In this document: positions 1-4,276 of the stretch, piece by piece
Numbering within the stretch: the first letter of the stretch is position 1
Layout: each line of letters opens with the position of its first letter
DNA from: JBPEXY01 sp052031065
GTDB lineage: Bacteria > Pseudomonadota > Gammaproteobacteria > Immundisolibacterales > Immundisolibacteraceae
Assembly (NCBI GenBank): GCA_052031065.1
Contig: JBPEXY010000098.1
Location: 1 to 5,620, forward strand
Length of the DNA: 5,620 nt
Direction: 5' to 3'
Notes under the pieces: generated by a model
Told to the model about the DNA's origin: nothing
Databases searched by the model: none
The model's input: the letters and a program-made list of their open reading frames with translations, nothing else
Translations under genes and position numbers: made by a program

Positions 1-593
1 AGGAAGAAGTAGACGTTCTTGTCCAGAATGACCCGCTGATCCATGTGGATCACCCGATTGCAGCAGCGCCAGCTGCCATCGACCTTACGCAACCGGTCCA
101 CTTTCTGACCATAGGTGATGGTCTCGTCACGCTGGCGGCGGTTTCTGTAAACAATGAAGTTGCTATACGCGATGACTTCACCGCTACCATCCTCGGCGTA
201 TTCCGCATCAATGTTGGTAATGAAGCGACGGATGGCGTTCTGCGGATCTTCCATCCAGACCAGACCGGTTTCCAGCCGGGTGATACGCATGCCCAGCAGC
301 TCATAGTTATCCATGAATGCACCGCTGCCTGGATTGGTACCAGGAAGGGGTTTGTTCTGCTCTCGCCGGTAGCGGCTGACCGGTGTGGGCATCATGTAGC
401 TGATGTCTTCGGTCAGGTAGTTTTCATACCAGTAACGCAGCCGCTCTTCGTCCAGAATTCTTGCTTCGCGAATCAGGTGACGTTCAATTTCGAACATCGC
501 CTCCATGGATAGCTGTTCGCGTTCAATAATAGGGTCGCTGTTGACCGCACAGACCTTGCCACCACCGACTTTTTCTGCTGCTACGGCACTCAT
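1..593 (-). CDS. Ring-hydroxylating dioxygenase beta (small) subunit, 3' end cut by window edge
   Basis: The frame is open from an ATG at 591-593 to the left edge and gives 197 residues (MSAVAAEKVGGGKVC... to ...LDKNVYFF). It matches the SnoaL/NTF2-like beta subunits of aromatic-ring dioxygenases: an early helix (AMFEIERHLIREARILDEER), then YWYENYLTEDISYMMP, and a late stretch of the type WRWCNRVIHMDQRVILDKN. Known beta subunits are about 185-195 residues and commonly end in a hydrophobic tail, so probably only a few codons and the stop are missing. The beta subunit has no metal centre; it supports the alpha3beta3 hexamer in the cytoplasm. It starts one base after the alpha stop (TGA-G-ATG) with a strong ribosome binding site inside the end of alpha, so the two are co-translated. 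The family call is firm; the substrate is unknown. Confidence 0.93.
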   Translation of the reverse strand, partial: MSAVAAEKVGGGKVCAVNSDPIIEREQLSMEAMFEIERHLIREARILDEERLRYWYENYLTEDISYMMPTPVSRYRREQNKPLPGTNPGSGAFMDNYELLGMRITRLETGLVWMEDPQNAIRRFITNIDAEYAEDGSGEVIAYSNFIVYRNRRQRDETITYGQKVDRLRKVDGSWRCCNRVIHMDQRVILDKNVYFF

Positions 594-594
594 C

Positions 595-1920
595 TCAAGC
601 CACCTCCTTGATGGAACGTCGGGTTGCATCGCGGGACATTTCCTCCCAGCTCTTGCCAGACATCATGTCCGCCCAGGCGCGATAAAAGCCCCGATAGGAG
701 GTCTCGCAAACAATGCCATCACTGACGATGCCGGGCAGTTCCGAGTGCGGGCCTTCGTTGATCTGGCCCATGCCTGAATAGAGCTTACCCTGGCGGGTCA
801 TCCAGCCACGGTTGGTATTGGTGCAACCCTCCATATTCTCGCCATCGTCTGTTTCGAGCATGCCGGCGGTACCAAAGGTCATCATGTTCATCACCGCCAG
901 ATACTGCTTCAGCTCTTCCGGCATCTCCGTCTCTACCAGCGTCCAGGTAAACACCTCTATGCTGCGCGGCCCAGCCGGCTGCCAATGTTTGAAAGTGTTG
1001 GTGCCATAGAGAAAGGAGCAGTTGGGAAAAATTGAAGCGTCCCAGTGACCGTTATAGAGCTTTGCCGCCCACTCGCCCTGCTGTTCACGCACCTGTGCAG
1101 TCCGATATGCGAGCCATTCGTGATAAGCCGGGTTGACATGCAGCGCAGCGGCCATATCCCAGATAATCCCCATGCCGTGTCCACCGTGCGTGGCTACCTG
1201 TATTCCGCTTTTAGCTGGCTCATAGCCCGGAGCGTTGCCTTTCATGCTGGTCAGCGGCGACTGGATCGCATCCAGCGCGGCCGCGTGCGCCCAACCGACG
1301 TGATAGCCATCGCCAATGAAATTCTCAACCGGCACCTTCCAGTTGCAGTCGAGGATCGATTTCATCGGTGGACCCAACAGCTCAGTACCGCCTGGCACGG
1401 CCATAAATGAATCCATATACCAGGCCATGTCACCCAGCCACTCCTTCAGCGGCGGCGCACTGGCATCAAAGGTGGCAAAAATGAGTCCGCGATAACTATC
1501 GATTTGCGCCACCTGCTGCAAACCAAATCGTGATTTCTCGATGTTGTCGTAGTAGGTTTCATGCTCCAACGGCACGGTAATCAGACTGCCGTCAGTTCCG
1601 AACGCCCAGCCATGGTAGGCGCAGGTAAAACTCCTGGTGTTACCCATCTCGGAGTAGCAAACCTGATTACCACGGTGGGGACAGGAGTTGATAAACGCCT
1701 TAAGGCTGCCATCCGTATGCCGGGCTACAATGACTTCATCCTCACCCATGCGCGTGGTAATAAAATCACCGGGTTCAGGGATTTGGCTTTCGTGAGTTAG
1801 AAACAGCCAGGCGCGGGCAAAAATACGCTCCTGCTCGAGTTCATAGATATCTTCGTTCCAGTAGATGCTGCGGTCCTGAACCGCACCGTTTTCTTGTATA
1901 AGGGCAGATACATCTTTCAT
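595..1920 (-). CDS. Rieske non-haem iron ring-hydroxylating dioxygenase, alpha (large) subunit
   Basis: A 441-residue protein from the ATG at 1920. It is the catalytic subunit that adds both atoms of O2 to an aromatic ring to give a cis-dihydrodiol, taking electrons from a ferredoxin. The N-terminal Rieske domain has the exact C-x-H-x17-C-x2-H pattern: C80, H82, C100, H103 (CPHRGN... CAYHGW). The C-terminal catalytic domain has the mononuclear iron site D-x2-H-x4-H (D204, H207, H212 in NFIGDGYHVGWAH), and the third ligand is D359 in ETDDGENM, aligning with Asp362 of naphthalene dioxygenase. D204 matches the Asp that links the Rieske and iron sites of neighbouring subunits, so all key residues are intact. 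By eye the sequence resembles polycyclic/NidA-like and naphthalene-like alpha subunits, but the substrate cannot be named. A TTG at 1938 would add six residues; the ATG at 1920 is preferred because GGAGAG sits 7 bases before it. Beta follows after one base. Confidence 0.96.
   Translation of the reverse strand: MKDVSALIQENGAVQDRSIYWNEDIYELEQERIFARAWLFLTHESQIPEPGDFITTRMGEDEVIVARHTDGSLKAFINSCPHRGNQVCYSEMGNTRSFTCAYHGWAFGTDGSLITVPLEHETYYDNIEKSRFGLQQVAQIDSYRGLIFATFDASAPPLKEWLGDMAWYMDSFMAVPGGTELLGPPMKSILDCNWKVPVENFIGDGYHVGWAHAAALDAIQSPLTSMKGNAPGYEPAKSGIQVATHGGHGMGIIWDMAAALHVNPAYHEWLAYRTAQVREQQGEWAAKLYNGHWDASIFPNCSFLYGTNTFKHWQPAGPRSIEVFTWTLVETEMPEELKQYLAVMNMMTFGTAGMLETDDGENMEGCTNTNRGWMTRQGKLYSGMGQINEGPHSELPGIVSDGIVCETSYRGFYRAWADMMSGKSWEEMSRDATRRSIKEVA
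602..609 (-). promoter_or_regulatory. Ribosome binding site of the beta subunit gene
   Basis: On the minus strand AAGGAGGT lies 8 bases before the ATG at 593, inside the last codons of the alpha gene. It is close to a perfect anti-16S match and fixes the start of the beta subunit. Confidence 0.85.
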
Positions 1921-1927
1921 AGTACTT

Positions 1928-1933
1928 CTCTCC
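1928..1933 (-). promoter_or_regulatory. Ribosome binding site of the alpha subunit gene
   Basis: GGAGAG on the minus strand, 7 bases before the ATG at 1920. It decides between that ATG and the upstream in-frame TTG at 1938. Confidence 0.75.
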
Positions 1934-1946
1934 AGCAAGGGTTACC

Positions 1947-1964
1947 GACCGTTCCTGAACGATC
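1947..1964. repeat. Imperfect 18-bp palindrome in the alpha-gene leader
   Basis: GACCGTTCCTGAACGATC pairs with itself at 8 of 9 positions in each half except one C/A mismatch and the two central bases (core CGTTC-CT-GAACG is perfect). It lies 26 bases upstream of the alpha start and does not overlap the ribosome binding site. It could be an operator or a leader hairpin; the sequence alone does not decide. Confidence 0.5.
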
Positions 1965-1984
1965 GTTGAGGAGAAGGATCGACG

Positions 1985-2003
1985 ATGTTGTGCGATGCAA
2001 CAT
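1985..2003. repeat. Inverted repeat upstream of the alpha gene
   Basis: Perfect 6-bp arms ATGTTG and CAACAT around a 7-base centre (TGCGATG). It directly abuts the TGACC/GGTCA repeat at 2004-2015, so the two form one composite candidate control site between the terminator and the dioxygenase genes. Confidence 0.45.
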
Positions 2004-2015
2004 TGACCCAGGTCA
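2004..2015. promoter_or_regulatory. Candidate operator, TGACC-CA-GGTCA
   Basis: A 12-bp inverted repeat with perfect 5-bp arms and a 2-bp centre, 84 bases upstream of the alpha start. Similar TGACC/GGTCA repeats occur in the other two intergenic regions of the window (3520-3537 and 4146-4157). Binding by a regulator is inferred only. No convincing -35/-10 pair was found in the 1921-2054 region, which may point to an activator-dependent promoter. Confidence 0.4.
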
Positions 2016-2054
2016 GAAAAGCCAGACTTCCATTTATTCTGCGGACCCAACCAC

Positions 2055-2088
2055 AAAAAAGCCCCCGCAATCCTGAGATTGCGGGGGC
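2055..2088 (-). terminator. Rho-independent terminator after the globin gene
   Basis: On the minus strand a perfect 12-bp stem GCCCCCGCAATC/GATTGCGGGGGC closes a 4-base loop and is followed at once by six T residues (2060-2055). It starts 28 bases after the stop of the truncated haemoglobin gene. It ends the dioxygenase-globin transcript and means the Rieske dioxygenase genes to the left need their own promoter in 1921-2054, unless read-through occurs. Confidence 0.93.
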
Positions 2089-2116
2089 TGATTGAACAGG
2101 TGAAAACCGGCAGCGA

Positions 2117-2551
2117 TCAGTCAGTATTACGCATCATTTCGGCCATACGCTCGAAAGCAGGCGTGAGCATATTGCGGTATTTCTCTTCGATGCCAATGTC
2201 GACCATTGCCTGATTCATGCAGTGCATCCACTGATCACGGGCGGCCTCATCAATTTTGTAGGGCCGGTGAGCACCGGTCAGACAGGGACTGCCGTGGCGC
2301 TGAATAAACAGCGGCGGGCCACCCAACCAACCAGACAGAAACTCGAACAGGCTCAACCGCATCGGCGACAGGTCTTCTTTATGCATGTCACGGATCAGCT
2401 GCACCGATTCATCACTGTCCATGATGTCGTAAAAGCGGTTTACCAGATCCTTTATCGTCTGCTCGCCGCCGATCCATTCATACATGGTATCGCCGCTGGG
2501 CTGCTCTGCTGCGCTCTCCTGAGCCTGTTCTGCTGTGGTTTCGGTGGTCAT
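2117..2551 (-). CDS. Group II truncated haemoglobin (trHbO type)
   Basis: A 144-residue protein with a 2/2 globin fold that binds haem. Residues 1-22 are a low-complexity Glu/Ala/Thr/Gln extension; the globin starts near YEWIGGEQTI (24-33). Residues visible by alignment with group II proteins are Tyr41 at B10 (RFYDIM), a His at CD1 (H57 in RDMHKEDL), the family signature LSGWLGGPPLF (72-82), the proximal F8 His95 (TGAHRPY) and the group II Trp108 at G8 (RDQWMHCM). Tyr B10 plus Trp G8 are typical of globins with slow ligand release, linked in the family to O2, NO or peroxide chemistry. The start codon overlaps the catechol dioxygenase stop (ATGA), and GGAGAA lies 8 bases upstream. This coupling suggests a job tied to ring cleavage, such as oxygen supply or protection of its iron, but that is inference. 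The family call is firm. Confidence 0.94.
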   Translation of the reverse strand: MTTETTAEQAQESAAEQPSGDTMYEWIGGEQTIKDLVNRFYDIMDSDESVQLIRDMHKEDLSPMRLSLFEFLSGWLGGPPLFIQRHGSPCLTGAHRPYKIDEAARDQWMHCMNQAMVDIGIEEKYRNMLTPAFERMAEMMRNTD

Positions 2552-3456
2552 GTAAAAGCTTCTCCAAACGATTCAATCATTTCGCGGCCGTGGAAGAAAA
2601 TGGCCCTGCCGGCCTGATCCTCGGTCCAGGTGACAACGTCATCATCATAATAGGGGAAGGTGCCGCCTGAATAGGTTTCGTTACGATTACCTGACGGGTC
2701 AAAAAAATAGGTGGTTAACCCGCGAGTCAGTCCATGCCGCGACGGGGTCAGCTCTGTACGCACGCCGTGACGCGATTGCAGATCGGCTGCCTTGAGCACA
2801 TTGTCCCAGGTCCCCACATAAAAGCCGACATGGTGCAACTTGCCATTGGGCCCTTTCAGAAAGGCAATATCATGAGCCTTGTTGGTACAGTGTAAAAAGG
2901 TCGCCAGCATAGTACCATCGGCGGTGATCAGGCGTTCACTGTGGTGAAAGTCCAGCACCTCTACAAAAAAGCGCGTTGCCCCTTCCAGATCATCCCCAAC
3001 CAGTAGACAGTGGTCAAAGCGCTGCACACCGATGCCCTGTAGATCATCGGGCCAGGGTTCCGGGTTGAGGTTACCAACTGCAATACCGACCCGTTCAATC
3101 TCATGATAGAACTCGCAGCGATGACCTGTCGGCAGGGTTGTCACCAGCGCTTCGCCTTCAGCCAGTCTGGCACCGGCGGGTAGCCATTCGGTCGAAAGCC
3201 CCCACTCGTTGATGCGCTGATTCAGATCCTCCAGATCATCTTTAAAGCGCACTTTAAAGGCGACATGATCGACACCGGGACTATCTGCCGGGTAGAGCAC
3301 CACGCTGTGGTGGTCGTATTCGTCCCAGGCTTTCAGGTAGACGGCATTCTGGTCACGACCGGTTTCCGTCATACCCATGAATTTGGTGTAGTAATTGACT
3401 GACTCTTCGAGATCCAGCACCCGCAAGCCGATACGGCCTATCCGCAAAATACTCAT
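2548..3456 (-). CDS. Catechol 2,3-dioxygenase (extradiol, XylE type)
   Basis: A 302-residue enzyme that opens catechols next to the hydroxyl pair with O2, giving 2-hydroxymuconic semialdehyde-type products. It has two VOC (glyoxalase-fold) modules, with the active site in the second. Iron ligands are H149 (RFDHCLLVGD), H209 (KLHHVGF) and E260 (SGNRNETYSGG). Acid-base residues matching XylE His199, His246 and Tyr255 are H195 (KAHDIAF), H241 (SRHGLTRG) and Y250 (TYFFDPSGN). The C-terminus (VTWTEDQAGRAIFFHGRE) is typical of XylE-like enzymes, and the length fits their roughly 305 residues. A TTG at 3516 would add 20 residues with no family match and would run through the leader palindromes, so the ATG at 3456 is chosen; GGATGG lies 6 bases before it. 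It is coupled to the globin gene by a 4-base overlap. Methyl- or alkyl-catechols are also possible substrates. Confidence 0.95.
   Translation of the reverse strand: MSILRIGRIGLRVLDLEESVNYYTKFMGMTETGRDQNAVYLKAWDEYDHHSVVLYPADSPGVDHVAFKVRFKDDLEDLNQRINEWGLSTEWLPAGARLAEGEALVTTLPTGHRCEFYHEIERVGIAVGNLNPEPWPDDLQGIGVQRFDHCLLVGDDLEGATRFFVEVLDFHHSERLITADGTMLATFLHCTNKAHDIAFLKGPNGKLHHVGFYVGTWDNVLKAADLQSRHGVRTELTPSRHGLTRGLTTYFFDPSGNRNETYSGGTFPYYDDDVVTWTEDQAGRAIFFHGREMIESFGEAFT
2560..2565 (-). promoter_or_regulatory. Ribosome binding site of the truncated haemoglobin gene
   Basis: GGAGAA on the minus strand, 8 bases before the ATG at 2551 and inside the end of the upstream dioxygenase gene. It supports the overlapping ATGA start. 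Confidence 0.7.
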
Positions 3457-3459
3457 CGA

Positions 3460-3515
3460 TGTCCATCCAGATTTAGTGTTACTAAAGAGTGGATGCACTA
3501 TGCGTGAGATGGACA
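3460..3515 (-). promoter_or_regulatory. Nested inverted-repeat leader in front of the catechol dioxygenase gene
   Basis: Outer 8-bp arms TGTCCATC (3460-3467) and GATGGACA (3508-3515) are perfect complements. Between them sit two smaller palindromes: TTTAGT-GTT-ACTAAA (3472-3486) and AGTG-GATG-CACT (3488-3499). In a minus-strand transcript this could fold as a three-way junction whose closing stem contains most of the GGATGG ribosome binding site (3463-3468), three bases from the start codon. It could control translation as RNA or act as DNA operators. It does not match a riboswitch class I recognise. Confidence 0.45.
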
Positions 3516-3519
3516 ATCC

Positions 3520-3537
3520 TGACCCTGATACAGGTCA
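3520..3537. promoter_or_regulatory. Candidate operator, TGACC-N8-GGTCA
   Basis: TGACCCTGATACAGGTCA has perfect 5-bp arms around 8 bases, 63 bases upstream of the catechol dioxygenase start. Read on the minus strand it contains TTGACC, a good -35 hexamer, but no matching -10 hexamer is seen at 16-19 bases. The layout recalls operators of MerR-like regulators, which overlap a -35 box, but no regulator gene is in the window. Confidence 0.4.
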
Positions 3538-3598
3538 AGTCGGCTGGGGCTCAATGGGCCCAACGCTGGCCCGTAGTCAACCCGGCCTGGCACAGTGA

Positions 3599-4060
3599 TT
3601 ACTCCAGGTCGCTAAAGTCCTCTTCGGGAAAATCTTCTACTGCATCGAGCTGTTCAAGCAGATGAATGGAGACCTCGACAAAATCGGTATCGGTGATGAT
3701 TCCGACCAGCTGATCGTTCTCCAGTACCGGCAGACATCCCAATCGATGGTTACGCATCAACTGGGCGGCATCACGCAGGCTTGCGCCGGGAGAGACCAGG
3801 TCAAGGGTTTTCACCATCACCTCCTCCACCACGATGTGGGAATCGTGTTCGGTACGCTCCGCTTCATTATCATCCAGCGCCGAACTGCTCGCCGCGAGGA
3901 CATCTCGATGGGTCACCAGTCCCACCAAAACACCTGACTCATCAACAACAGGAATGTGACGAATGTCATGCTCAGCCATCATCCGTCGCGCATCTGCCAG
4001 ATTCTCATCTGGACCAAGCGTTTTGGGGTGGCGGGTCATGATGTCTTCAACCGTTATCAT
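3599..4060 (-). CDS. Small protein of two CBS domains
   Basis: A 153-residue soluble protein, essentially only a Bateman module. CBS1 spans about residues 1-58 (ITVEDIMTRHPKTLGPDENL... GLVTHRDVL) and CBS2 about 78-132 (VEEVMVKTLDLVSPGASLRD... GIITDTDF). Both keep the T-x-x-D ribose-phosphate motif of adenine-nucleotide-binding CBS domains (T50-D53 and T123-D126). The last 18 residues carry 9 Asp/Glu and no Lys/Arg, an acidic tail that might contact a partner. Such proteins usually sense AMP, ADP, ATP or related ligands and adjust a partner enzyme or channel; the ligand and partner are not known here. A GTG at 4126 would add 22 residues without CBS similarity; the ATG at 4060 is chosen because GGAGGTG precedes it. 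It lies 142 bases upstream of the catechol dioxygenase gene on the same strand, with no terminator seen between them. Confidence 0.9.
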   Translation of the reverse strand: MITVEDIMTRHPKTLGPDENLADARRMMAEHDIRHIPVVDESGVLVGLVTHRDVLAASSSALDDNEAERTEHDSHIVVEEVMVKTLDLVSPGASLRDAAQLMRNHRLGCLPVLENDQLVGIITDTDFVEVSIHLLEQLDAVEDFPEEDFSDLE

Positions 4061-4068
4061 TTCTATTT

Positions 4069-4075
4069 CACCTCC
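4069..4075 (-). promoter_or_regulatory. Ribosome binding site of the CBS-domain gene
   Basis: GGAGGTG on the minus strand, 8 bases before the ATG at 4060. It is the main reason to prefer that start over the in-frame GTG at 4126. Confidence 0.8.
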
Positions 4076-4083
4076 GGGTTGAC

Positions 4084-4104
4084 GCCATAGGCGACTGCTA
4101 TGGC
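4084..4104. repeat. Inverted repeat in the leader of the CBS-domain gene
   Basis: Perfect 7-bp arms GCCATAG (4084-4090) and CTATGGC (4098-4104) around a 7-base centre, just upstream of the ribosome binding site. It could form a leader hairpin or an operator. No run of T follows on the minus strand, so it is not an intrinsic terminator. Confidence 0.5.
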
Positions 4105-4145
4105 CTACTCGATTAAATTTACCCACAGCAGCCGCACACCCGGGT

Positions 4146-4157
4146 AGACCAGGGTCA
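4146..4157. promoter_or_regulatory. Candidate operator, degenerate AGACC-AG-GGTCA
   Basis: A 12-bp inverted repeat in the region upstream of the CBS-domain gene: the GACC/GGTC arms are perfect and the outermost pair is mismatched. It matches the architecture of 2004-2015 (5-bp arms, 2-bp centre). On the minus strand it begins TTGACC, as does the site at 3520-3537. Function is inferred. Confidence 0.35.
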
Positions 4158-4185
4158 ATTGGGCTGTGACGAACACAGGGCCAAT
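4158..4185. repeat. Hairpin-forming inverted repeat between the GMC and CBS genes
   Basis: ATTGG-g-CTGTG, a 5-base loop, then CACAG-gg-CCAAT: two 5-bp helices split by a small internal loop. It lies 92 bases after the GMC stop and could be a 3'-end structure for that transcript. The minus strand has no T run after it, so it is not a clear rho-independent terminator. Confidence 0.45.
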
Positions 4186-4203
4186 CGACAACTTGGTATG
4201 TAT

Positions 4204-4271
4204 GGCACAGCCACTACACTGGGCACAGCCACTACACTGGGCACAGCCACTACGCTGGGCACGCACGCTAC
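4204..4271. repeat. 18-bp tandem repeat, three copies plus a decayed fourth
   Basis: The unit GGCACAGCCACTACACTG occurs at 4204-4221 and 4222-4239 (identical) and at 4240-4257 (one A-to-G change). A decayed 14-base remnant follows at 4258-4271 (10 of 14 match). It sits between the GMC stop (4277) and the CBS-domain gene, outside any credible coding frame. The unit has no strong internal palindrome. Such arrays can vary in copy number by slippage; a protein-binding array is possible but unproven. There are no unique spacers, so it is not CRISPR. Confidence 0.9.
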
Positions 4272-4276
4272 ATCCT

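Noticed and set aside
45..512. A 155-codon plus-strand open frame
   Set aside because: It is the antisense shadow of the beta subunit gene, whose minus-strand frame is open over the whole stretch and matches the family.
1985..2015. A sigma-54 type promoter for the Rieske genes (minus-strand TGGGTCAATGTTGCA)
   Set aside because: The GG and GC elements are one base too close (9 instead of 10 bases between) and the rest of the -24 box is poor.
2222..2617. A 131-codon plus-strand open frame
   Set aside because: It lies antisense to the truncated haemoglobin and the end of the dioxygenase, and has no recognisable domain.
3457..3516. TTG start at 3516 for the catechol dioxygenase
   Set aside because: The added 20 residues do not look like the family, the length would exceed the usual size, and the stretch is made of palindromes; the ATG at 3456 fits better.
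3541..3598. A terminator after the CBS-domain gene
   Set aside because: There are GC-rich short complementary stretches (GGGCC/GGCCC near 3555-3575) but no long stem and no T run on the minus strand.
4204..4271. CRISPR array or plasmid iterons
   Set aside because: The 18-bp units are directly joined with no spacers, and there are no cas, rep or origin features nearby.
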